64,000 bases of DNA. Origin: Schistosoma mansoni (lineage: Eukaryota; Platyhelminthes; Trematoda; Strigeidida; Schistosomatidae). A program made the translations under genes and the position numbers. Positions 10,770 to 22,858 of this stretch are shown here, piece by piece. Below the pieces are notes generated by a model. It made no database searches. It was given only the letters and a program-made list of their open reading frames with translations, and was not told where the DNA came from. Each line of letters begins with the position of its first letter. Within the stretch, counting starts at the first letter, position 1. The stretch is from NCBI RefSeq assembly GCF_000237925.1, contig NC_031497.1:20047828-20111827 (forward strand), given 5' to 3'.

Positions 10770-12150
10770 ATAAAAAAATAAGATACTCAAATTGATGTGT
10801 AGCAGTGAGAGCAAAATGTGATTGATGGCTGAGCGTGAACAAACGGGCACTTAGCCTGCTGATTAACAAATACGTGGTTTCCCTTCATCTCATTGATTCC
10901 TACTCCAGACTCACTGAGTGAGTACTTGTAATTGTGTTGAAGAGTATTGTCTAGTCTATACTTTGGTTCTCTATTCTGGATCGGGAATCCTGAATCTAAT
11001 ATAACGTGAATAGTCTGATTAATGTGTGAACGTATTATCGTAACATACCTGAGTGAGAAAAATATTCAAAACCGTCTATTACATCACATATCTGTTTTGT
11101 TCTTTGTATTTACAGCATCCCTCTAGTCTAATAATCAAGTCTTTAAAACTAGTTTCCAAGGGTCATGCACTATGTACCCAGCAGTCATAACAAACGGACC
11201 AGTTCACTATGTAGGTTTTATGCTAACGGAAAAGCTGTTAAGTCGCATCAACATACACTATCACACTTGCGCTTTGCCGATTTAGTCGCGGATGCGCTCT
11301 GCTGAAGAGTCCCGTTATACGATGGAACAGTTGTTCAGTGCTTCCTACTTCGTAATGGTTGTTTAACTAAGATCAGTCAGTTATGTAAGCAGCAAGACTC
11401 AACCATCTCCAGAAAACCTAAAGTAAAAAAATTGTGCGTTATCTTTATCTACTATAAGCAAATTACACGATAAATATGGTACAGTGACAGTTAATAGCCC
11501 TTAAGCTTCAGTAGTAAACATACAAAACTAATGTACATATGAAACGGAGTGTGTGCAATTACCCATCCCCTGTCTATAATTGAGATTTTAAATTGATGAG
11601 TGATTTTGTAACTCGATATACTACAACCAGGTAGATATTATTAGATGCAATACATCACATGAGGAATATGAATAAATATACCGATGATATAACCCTCAAG
11701 AGCTGTTGTACAGTCAAGGGTATGTAGGTTTCGTTGACGGTAGAGGTACTCATAAGGATAAGCTCTTTTAACCTCTTCCATAGGAGTCCTTATTTCTACG
11801 ACTTTTTGTGTTAAGTTCGTTCAAAAAGGCTTCGACACAGCGAAGCACATGAAGAATCAGCCTTCTCGCTAGACATTCTTTCATACCGCAAAACTACAGG
11901 CCCTTCAATGCAAGTCTTAATGATAGCGTTTCTGCAAGTGAGTGGGCGTACGGTGCTTAAACCCAGTTTGTAGATATAAAGGGTCAACTTATAGGGCCTG
12001 AAACATTTTAAATTCATACAAGTGCATAGAGGTCCCAGGATTCCGAGTAGACGAGCGAAATAGATCACTATGGTCCAAAATAATCACGCGATCCTATCTC
12101 CAGTTCCGCTGTCTTGTAATTTATACCTGCAATTAATAGTCCCCTTTATT
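10770..12150. other. Unassigned intergenic stretch
   Basis: Contains an 85-codon minus frame (12068-11811) with no recognised domain and no flanking splice signals that join it to another exon. No gene called. Confidence 0.35.
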
Positions 12151-12159
12151 CCAGTTCGT

Positions 12160-12640
12160 GTTCTGGTTGTGGATGAAATGACATCTTTACACCCCACTGG
12201 ACACTTGAATACCCTCAACACATGCCCTTGACAATAAGAGCGATCTTTAGTTCATTTAATAGAGCTGCCTTGGGATCCCGTCGAAAGAGCGTGACTGGTA
12301 GATTTATTATCACCTCAAAGGTCCTGTAAAAACATTTCACACAGAGTGAGGTCATACAACCATCTCTTTTGTTCGAAAATAACGGTAGGTTTAGATCTGA
12401 TTACCGAGTCCCATCATTCCTCTTCAGTTTTGCCATCAGCAACAGGCTTAAAAACAAACCTGAAAGGAATATACAATGAGTGTGGGGTTCAACCTTTCAG
12501 TGTAGTGACAGCATTGCCTTACTGCGCGATTACACAGTAGGTTGTACACCGCGCCCCATTGAAATCTCCAATACAACGCGAAACGCACTGTATGTGCAAA
12601 ACACGGTAGTTAAAGGGAGAGTAAAAGATCGATTTCAAAG
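12160..12640 (+). mobile_element. Decayed RTE-A RT fragment
   Basis: The nucleotide pattern follows the RTE-A reverse transcriptase at 50908-52383 (opposite strand) through the palm. At 12250-12350 it matches the VLWDCLLKKGV...KALYTN region, then the VRAYNHL box, and at 12410-12440 the SPFLFNFAI box. It carries many indels and stops and a degraded YADD region. An old copy. Confidence 0.6.
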
Positions 12641-13391
12641 CCAATAATAATTTCTTACACAAAAACTATTGAGCACATCACTATATACGTTATGTATATT
12701 TCATATATTGTAACATAAGGAAATAATTTTTTTTCAAAAACTTTAAATTTTTACCATTACCTTCATAGAATGGTATGTCATAAACACATAGAACATTGAT
12801 CACATTGTTCTTTGACGCTTGTTTTTGTTAAACCGAGAGGGGCCAAGCAGAATAAAGGGTAATGGGACTTGGAAAGTGCATAATAAGTTTACTAATGTGA
12901 TAATTAAGTGAAAAACACAGGTAGAACTGCTTGCCGGTAGTCAGCATACCAAAACTAATGGAGTATGATAAGCAGAAGAAATTAGTAACTATTGTTTAGC
13001 GTTAATATTAACAATAAAGCTAACGATTTATTGTTTTTCTTTTGGTATTGAATAAAAGAAAGACATCTATCTTGTAGGTTCTTCTGAATATATGTATATA
13101 TATTAACAGAGATATATACATGTTTGTATATACACATCTTGATAGACTAATCGATCCACATGTACAAGCACTGAATACAACAGGTCGTTTACTTCTTAAC
13201 AATTAAAATTAATAAAAATGAACATACAAATCGTTTGACACAGAAATACGGGATCCATACGCAATGGAGCACTGTAAGTCTAAAATCACAATTTAATCGA
13301 GTGCGGGTAATATACTAATGAAATAAAAAAGCAACATTAAAAATATTCTTGATAAATCATATCAGCATCCGTATTACATGTTAATGAAACG

Positions 13392-13530
13392 TCAGGTAAC
13401 ATTCGATGAAGCTTCACTACTACACAAACTAGACCAAATTAATTCATTCAAAAATATGTGCCAATCGATATTCCATTCATCTTGATTAACAACAGATGGT
13501 AATGCCGATCGGGAATCATTCATACAATGT
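13392..13530 (-). CDS. KCMF1: KCMF1 exon 6 (C-terminal box and stop)
   Basis: 139 nt after the acceptor in TCTGTTTCTCTTAAG. It encodes a segment with IFLNELIWSSLCSSEASS and then TGA, resembling the LFVQELLLSTL plus Ser-rich region near the end of KCMF1. A TTTATT (AATAAA on the minus strand) lies about 360 nt downstream, near 13027. Confidence 0.75.
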
Positions 13531-16500
13531 CTTAAGAGAAACAGATAACAATAATTCAATGTAATAATAACTAACTAATAAATTGGCTTTTTATAAAATC
13601 AGTATTATTCAAAACAGTTGATTAAAAGCCAACTAGTATTCTGAAAGGTTCTTTATTTCTTCCTCATAACTGATAAAAACACAAAGTTGAGAAAGTTTGC
13701 AATTTTTATGGAAAATTTAGTGCTAGACTTTATTCTAGTTTAACTGCAAAAGTATACTCACTGTTTCAAAGAGTAATTAATAAATTCCCAAAATATTTTA
13801 AAGATCCTGAGTGCAATTTATCAAAATACTTACTCAATAGTTTGTAATTTTGAGTGGTTACCTAGTCATTAACATATTTTAAACAGAAAGAGTGCAGATC
13901 TACCAAGACCATGTAAATTTTTTTATCAACATTAAATGTTACTACTATTAGGTTGTGAAAATGACTTATTCGTTTGTATTGAGTACATCACAACACTTCT
14001 ATATAATCATTTTACAAACTTTGTGCTGATTGTTCGTCTCCCGTTCTGTAGTGGGATGAGTGGTAGCTGTGTTTGTTGAGTCAATGGGTTGAACATGACT
14101 GTAAGTTGGAAGCTAGTCTAGTAGTCACTCATACGTATACGCCTACGCGCAAATCAAAGGCCTGAAATACATAAAACCCCATAATGAGAGTATACTTACT
14201 TTTTTATTTCAGAGATGCGATAATCAAATATGTCAATTTCATTACAACTGTGAATTGATTCAAACTATGAACTACATGAAGAGTGATAAAATAAGAATTA
14301 AAAATTCTGGTGTGATTTATACCTTAAATAAACATTCATAACCTCATATTTCACTGAAACACAAAACTAAGTTGGGATTTGTTCTAAGAATTTCATTTAG
14401 TTGTGCTAATGAGGTATGAAAACTTAGACCTCTGCATAAGTGTGTCAGGTTCTACATTGGGTTTGACTGACAAACCTATGTTAGAGTAGGAAAGTTAGAA
14501 TTGTTTAGTATGATATATAAACAGGTTACCGATGACTAAACAATTAGTGGTCTCTAGTTCTAGGCAAATCCCAGCTGACGCCCCACTGTGTTATTAATGG
14601 TGGTCCCATATCACTGTCAACTTGGCTGTATTTAGTGGGATCTTCTATTCTGAAGTTATTTTTCGTATAGTTATACAAGTTGTTTTCAAGTAATATTTAA
14701 GTGGAATAAAACTTACGAATTAAAGGCGTGTTTTTTATTTGATTCTTTAGATTTTTCATCATTACTTGACTTCATATGTAAATCTACTGATAATGACTTT
14801 GAATGCTTTGAAGAATTAGTATTTATTGATTTCATTTTATGGTCAAATACTTGCGAAGTGAAAGAATCCAAGTTAGAGTTGGAATCAATATTTGGATTAG
14901 CAGTCTGATCGCCAGTAGTAGCCATGTTCTCAGTAAAAGAAGGGATCAGACTGTCGGTGGGTCTTGAGTTTTGAATAACAGAAACAGTTGATGTACAATA
15001 GTTTGTCGGATTTCCCGAACTTTCGACCACCTAAAAAGCATAAGAATAAAAGCCTGTCAAAAAAATATGTTTTAATTTAGAAATTCATTAGGGAAATGGT
15101 TGGAAACACAGAAACATGAGAAAGTAGTCACAGATAGAAATAAAATTAAGAACTTAAAAAGGTTATATACAGTAAACAGCGTATAAGATTTGCGTGTACT
15201 AAACACCTTTGCACCTGAGTAATAGTTAAGCTAACAGCTAAGACAGCATAAAGATTAAACATTAGTGTAAGTCGCCCAAGTTAACCTTAAACGCATTTAT
15301 TTAGTGCACAACACAACTACGACTAAACACACGAATCCCTCGGCTATATCTAAAGCTTAGTACCAAAGGTAAATACAAAACCAGACTTCCGTTAACCTTT
15401 TAAAAGTAATCAGTACTGATGTAAATCCAACAGGTAGCCTAGCTGATTGGTGGAAAACAGCATGACACCGAAGTCCAGAATTTCTCGCCAACTGCCTCCA
15501 CCCACTTTAAATTGATCTAAGGTAAATAGCATGGTAACGGGTCCTGACTAAGTTAGCCATATGCTATGTAGAACATAGCACAAATTTGCATCGATTCAGG
15601 TTTTTACACCACGTTAACACAGCGGGATAAAATTATGAAAACCAATTCCAGAGTAGTCAAATTAGTAACGATATCAGTACTACTAGTAGCAGTAGAAAAT
15701 ATTAAGTATCGAAATTCAGAATCCAAATGAAGAGAGAGGGCGAATGCACCTGCATCATTGCGAACAATTTTGAGACATGTCACTCAAGATCTCTAACAAT
15801 ACGTAATCGTACTAAATCCTGACACGTCGAAGTTAGTGCTTCTTTTATCTCTTTCCAGTTGTCCTCCATCGTAGTTTCTTCTTCTTTCAGTAGATCTTTT
15901 AGTGCTTGGAACCTGTTGTTGAGAGTTACCTTGAATTGGTTGAGTTTGCTAGTATCTCGAAGGAAGGCTGTATTGGACCTTTGTAATGTTTCTTTTGGAC
16001 AGCACCAGAGCAATTCCCTGTGTGTGGAGCATTCTCCTCTTCGTAATCGGAGTACAGCAGCATCTCTCCTGTATCTAACAATTGCTGTACAGCTTGGTTC
16101 CAATGGGTTTCGCTGATTCCGAGTACTGCCAAGTTGTATCTCCTCATTTCTGTAGCTATTTGACTCAGTCAGTCACAACGTAGAACTTCGTACGTACGTA
16201 CATCAGTTCGAGTTTCCATACCACATTAGCACAAAATTCACATTGCATAGTGGTAGAAGTAGTAAGAGTATAAGCATTATGTGAAAGATTAGGGTTTGAA
16301 GATGTTATTGAAGGAGTATAATACAGTGAAATAAATTCGGGAAGAGAAAAAGCATAGAGACATGAAGAATTTAGGAAATTAGAATTTGGCAGAACACAAA
16401 GAGTGGATACACCTTCGCCATTACAAACGATTTTGAGCCATGTCATTCAAGGTCTCTAACCATCGATTGCTATCATCTTGCGAATCCCAACCAGGTAGTC

Positions 16501-19500
16501 CACTCCTACCAACATAGCTCAGTCTACTTGTCAGCGACTTCATGGATTTGTGCCATATTTTGGAGTGGCCAACCCTAGCTTTCTTCCAATCTACTCCTAC
16601 ACCATAAAACATCGCACGTCAGGGCAGTCGGTGGTTGGGCATACGTAACACGTGTCCCAACCATCTCAACTGATGAGGTTTCACTACTCCATCAATCGAT
16701 TTGCCATCTTTACCTAGTACACGTTTCCTAACGATTATATTATTTACTCGGTGGTCCCAGGATATACGAGCAATGCTTCGAAGACACTTATGATCGAATA
16801 CTAGAAGCCTATGAGGGCTGCTAGGGCTAATATCACTTCCCGGCTGCCCATACCGTGTAAGGGTATTTCTTGAGGGACATGAAAAGGAAGTTGGATTAAT
16901 TTTGGTCTTAACGACCTTGGAGCGTGACCGCAGAGTCCAAGCCCGACCATTGCTGCTACCTTGACGTGGTGGTCGGCCTTGCCTATAGTGATGAACCAAT
17001 CGAGCTATACTGACTGGAACAATCGTTCCTCAAGGTCCTACCATGCCAGACAGGTTGGTTGAAGGGCGGTAAGACTAAAAGCAACAAACTAAGGTCCGAA
17101 GTCGTACTGCTGACTGTACAGAGGTGTGACAGCAGTAAGGTGTTTCCTTCAGACAACCAGGATAACAGCGATGCTGCCTTCCCACAAGGAGGGGTGGTAA
17201 AAAAGCACCTCGCCTTATCCCACGGATATCCGTCTCCGGCGGTAAGGTCCCAACAAGTACGGATCTAACACAAAAACTACCCACAAAAAGGTCGTGTGTG
17301 ACCGACCTCAAGCAGTTGTCCCTTAGGCACTGCAGTCACGCTCTCAGGTCATTAAGACCACTTTTAACCCAATTTCCTTTTCAGGTACCTCTGGAAGGAC
17401 CCTTCCGCGGTGTGGGCGACCGGGAAGTGATAACTGCCCTCATACTTCTAACAGCACTCAAGACCACTGTATTCATAATCAATCTCCTTCTTCACTTCTT
17501 ACTATTCCTTCTACCTCAACTTTCAACACAAAACACTTCCTCTTTCGGTTTCCTCCTCAAGGGTCACCATGGCCAACGATTCTAGTGCGCGAAACACTGT
17601 CCCAGGTCTACTAAAACCTCGCTCCAAACTACACATTTTAGCCTTCAACGTACGTACTCTAAGTCAAATCGGTCAACAGGCCTCCTTGTCTAAGACCCTA
17701 GAATCTCGTACCATCGATGTATGCTGTGTCTCCGAAACACGCATACAGGATCCCAGTGTGGTCATTCACTTGACCTCACCTCTCCAAAATGGACAGCCAA
17801 CGAAATACACCCTCCGTGTATCTGGCGACCCCATGACTAGTTCTCGTGGACTTGCAGGTGTAGGCATAGCACTTAGTACGAGGGCAGAACAAGCACTACT
17901 AGAATGGATCCCCGTTAACAGTCGCCTGTGTGCTGTTCGGCCAAATGGCTCTGTAAGAACTCGGAAGGATAGGGACACACGTCGTCGCCATTTTCGTCGT
18001 TTCTGCCTACGCTCCCACTGACTGCAGCCATGATGAAGTGAAAGATGACTTTTACAGAAAGCTCTCTGATCTTCTTTAGAAAAGTACTCGTAGCGGGTGA
18101 CTTTGACGCCCAGTTAGGTAGCTTAAATCAAACAGAAAGACATTTAGGTAGGTATTTTAGTATTCCGGCTCAGCGAACATATAATGGTGATCGTCTGTTG
18201 CAACTATGCTCAGACAATCGTTTATTTTTAGCAAACACTAACTTTAAACATAAGGAGAGACATCGCCTGACATGGCGACCACCTGCACCAAACCAACGAT
18301 GGACTCAAATAGACCATATTGCCATCAGTCATCGTTAGAGAAGCTTGATAGAAGATTGTCGCTCGTATTGGAATACTTGTTTAGACTCTGACCACGCTTT
18401 AATACGAGCACGCATTTGTCTGCGCCTCACTAGACGCAGGAAAACTACACTAAGAAGACCCATTAGGATTGAACTGGAGGACAAGAAATTCAAATGTAAA
18501 TTCCAGAAACAACTGAGTTCACATCTAGGCAGTTCTGTAAACGAGACTGACCCAGATGCTGCTTGGAAAGACACATGAACAGCTGTGGAAACATCAGTCA
18601 CATCTATAAGTAATTTAAACCATAGGATTCCAAAAAACCAATGGATTTCTTCCAAATCTATTTCACTGATGGATTCGCGTAAATTCATCCCATCAGGCTC
18701 TGAACACGACGAAGAGCGTAAACAAATCAAATCTAGGTTGACTAAAAGTCTAAGGAACGGTCGTGAGCAGTGGTGGGCAACGAAAACAAAAGAGATGGAA
18801 AAGGCAGCGGCTGTAGGCAACACCAGGCAACTCTTCAGACTAATAAAAGAAACCGGAATTAATAAGTCAAGTGTAAGTGAAACGATCTCGGAAAAAGACG
18901 GAACCCTTATCTGCTCTCAGCCCAGACGTTTAGAACGATGGGCGGAACACTTTAAGGAGCAGTTCAGCTGGCCCTCAGCTACTGCACAACTACCCACTAT
19001 TCCCAGACAGTCTGAATGGAACATTGAAGTAGGTCCCCCGACCCTACCTGAAGTTCAAAAGGCTATAACTAATCTGAAACGAGGAAGAGTAGCTGGTCCT
19101 GATGGATTGGCTCCAGAGATCTTTATATATGGTGGCCCGATTTTAGCGACTAGGTTGATTAATATTCTGACTAAAATCTGGGAGTTGGACGTAATCCCAT
19201 CCGACTGATCACAATCACTTATTGTCCCAATATATAAAGGGCCGAAATCATCCTGCGATAACCATAGAGGGATTAGTCTGACTAACATAGCATCTAAAGT
19301 ACTAGCCTCAATAATTATCGGGCGCCTAACTAAGACTCGTGAACTGCAAACACGAGAAAACCAGGCTGGCTTCAGACCCGGTCGTGGTTGCATCGACCAC
19401 ATATTCACTATTCGTCAGGTTTTAGAACACAGACATGTTTATCGGCGTCCGACAATGATAGTTTTTCTTGACTTGAAAGCAGCATTTGACTCTGTAGACC

Positions 19501-22500
19501 GAGAGGTTCTGTGGCAGTGTCTGTCATTGAAAGGTGTACCTGAGAAGTACATAAACCTTGTGAAGGCTCTTTACTCGAACACTACTAGTCGAGTGAGAGC
19601 TTATGGCGAACTATCATCTGATTTTACAACCTCAAGTGGTGTCCTTCAAGGATGTCCACTATCCCTATTTTTGTTTAACTTGATTATAGACCTATTGATG
19701 GAAATAACACTCTCTCCGACTGAATTTCCAGGAATTGATATCTTACCAGGAGGTCCACCTATTGACTTAGAATGCATAGATCACATAGTCTTATTGAGTG
19801 AAGACGGTAAAATTCAGTTTTTTGGTAGTACTGAGCAACAATGCCAGGATATTTGGGACGTGTTTCTTCTCTTCTAAATGCAGATTGTTACTCCAGAACT
19901 GGTCTGCGTCAACATCTGAACTAAGGATAGGGAGCGAGGGAGTCGAACGCGTCGACAAATGCACTTATCTTGGAAGTCTGATCAGCCCTAATGGGTTGGT
20001 GTCTGACGAAATCTCAGCACGGATTCAAAAAGCTCGTTTGACGTTTGCCAACTACGTCACATATGGCGAAGACGAGATATCCGTCTATCAATTAAGGGAC
20101 GAGTATACTACGCAGCAGTTCGCTCTGTTCTACTTTACGGCTGTGAAGCATGGCCATTAAGGGTAGAAGATATTCGTAAGTTACTAGTATTTGACCACAG
20201 ATGCCTTAGAAATATTGCTCGCATCTGCTGGGATCACCGGGTAAGTAATAGTGAGGTTAGACGCAGGATAATAGGGAACGATGGTAAATCAGTTGATGAG
20301 GTCTGGAATCTTCATCGAATGAGATGGTTAGGCCACGTATTACGTATGCCTGAACACCGATTACCACGACGCGCTATGCTGACTAGTGTAGGGGATGGTT
20401 GGTAAAGAGTTAGGGGAGGCCAAACCAAAACGTGGCAACAGTGCTTGAAGTCACTAACTTCTAGTCTGAGCCATGTTGGCAGATGCAGACTACCTGGTTG
20501 GGGTCCGCGTGACTATCGTAACCAATGGTTAGAGACTCTAGGTGACATGGATCAGAATCGATCACACTCTTTATCTTCCCTTAAACCTTAAGATTAAAAT
20601 TGCTTCATAACGTTCTTCCTTCCTATACTATATCCTTATATACAACCTATCTTTTATATATTATCACCACTAAATTAACTATTTCTATAAATCCGGTGTT
20701 CATCTTGTTGTGCTAACGAGGTATGGCAACTTGGACCGATGCCTGGTCCTACGTTGTAGCTGGCTGACTGAATGCAGAGTCCAAGGGACAACTGTTTGAG
20801 GCCAGTCGCGCACAGCTCCGTTCTCCAAAGGGCCTTACCGCCGGCGACGGAAATCCGTGAGTTAATATGAGGTGTGACATTTCTAGGGTTGACCTTTTCT
20901 AACCCCCTCCTTCCTTGTGAGATGGCAGCATCGCTGCAGATGCTGGTTATCCGAGGGAAACACCTTACTGCTGTCACACCTCTGTACAGTCAGCAGTACG
21001 ACTTTTCCCTCAGACCTTGAGTTGCTGCTTTTAGTTTTACTGTTCTCCAATCGACCTGCCTGGCATGGTAAAACCTACAGGAACGTATGTTCCAGCCAAT
21101 ATAGCTCGGTTGGGTCATCACTATAGGCAAGCCCGACCACCACGTCAAGGTAGCAGCTACGGTCGGGTGTTATTTGACTGGTCATCCCGGTCTCCCACAT
21201 TGCCTGAATATTCTATATACCTATTAAAATTGTTGCTCTGGTTGTTAGAAGGGGCATCAGCCTCGTGACTTCCGACGGATCTCAGCTCTCATCATGGAGC
21301 GTCATAATTTCCCGTTCAACTTGGAGGCAAAGTTTAAATGGTTTAATTTGTTTAATCTGTTCGACGTTTTTTTAGCAAGGTAGTTTTCTGTGGAATGGGG
21401 TTGCCGACTCTATGCCCAACCATCCTCCTTTATCTGGGATTGGGAGTAACTCTAGAAGAGCTGCAGGCGAAGGCATCAGAAGACCCTGCATTTTATCAAT
21501 GTCTTCAACAAATATTCTAAGTCAGCAAGTGAGTATTCGCCATATTATCACACTGCATGTTAATATGCTATGCATACATTAAAGATAGAAAATTCGCTCT
21601 TTTGACTAGATCACTTACTGATGCAAACGTTTTGGTAAAAAGCTTTCTTACAAAATACAAATAGATAACAAACTTACTGGACTTTGACTGTTCATATCGC
21701 CAACATGGTTGTTTAATTTGTCAACTTCGGATTGTGAATTTAGTGCGTTAATATCATGTTCATAGTGTAAGGCAGTAGAAGAATTCCTAGTTATTTCATT
21801 CTTGTTATGTAACAACAAGTTAGTTGGTTGGTCAAGTAATCCATTAGTATCATCATTATGACAAGCATTTTTATTACTTTCATAACATTCTAAGTAGTTT
21901 TTCATTGCTACTATACAACCAGCAGTAAAACGTGAATTCGATGCCAATGATTGCGATATGGTATGATTTGAACTTATACTATGCTGATTGTGACAACGTG
22001 ATCTATCTGTTGAAGAAAAATGGTGTTGTGAAGTTATAGTATTAGCATTAATTTTTTTGGCATTTTTAAGTTGATCATAGCTGACAGACAGATTCCTAAG
22101 TCTTGTACGTAAACTAACAGCTTCAGAGATTGGAGTTGTAGGGTGATTATTGGCAGACTGTGATGACTGAATGGCTAGAAAAAAAGACAAAAAACCAAAA
22201 TTAACTAATTATTTGGATTATTATCCACACTGTTTAACCAAATAGGACAAAAAGAAGAGGATAAATTGTGTAATGGTAGATAATAACGTTAGAGATAGAA
22301 GAAAATTAAATATCAATTTTATCTACGGTCATAGGTTAGAATTTAGAACGACAATCAAACAACAGATCATCCATTATCACTTGTGTTTTTGAAAAAGATT
22401 ACTAAAAACGAACCGAAAACAAGAATAACCTTTTCAATGAAAGAATGAAAAAACGTAGTCAGTCATGCTTTATCGTAAAGAAACACTGGAAGAGATAAAA

Positions 22501-22803
22501 AGAATATTAAATAAACATGATATAAGTCTATTTTCGTGTAAGTGATATCACCAGGTTAAAGTTAGGGACAGAATCTTTGGGGAAGAACAACAAAATTGTG
22601 TTTAAATGTAGTGAATATGATGTTGTACACGTAGGAGAAACTTCCAGACAGTTGAATGTAAGTGTGCAAGAACATCATGTTTGAAACGTTACTGATATGG
22701 TGTGCCAATCGAAAGTAGCCAAATGAGGTCATTAACGGCAATCTGAAATGACCTGAGGGACAAGTGTATATTATTGGCTAGGAAATGGATTGATTTTCTG
22801 AGG

Positions 22804-22858
<55 letters not shown>

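Noticed and set aside
18335-18823. 162-codon minus frame
   Set aside because: It is antisense to the RTE-B endonuclease and linker region, which explains its openness.
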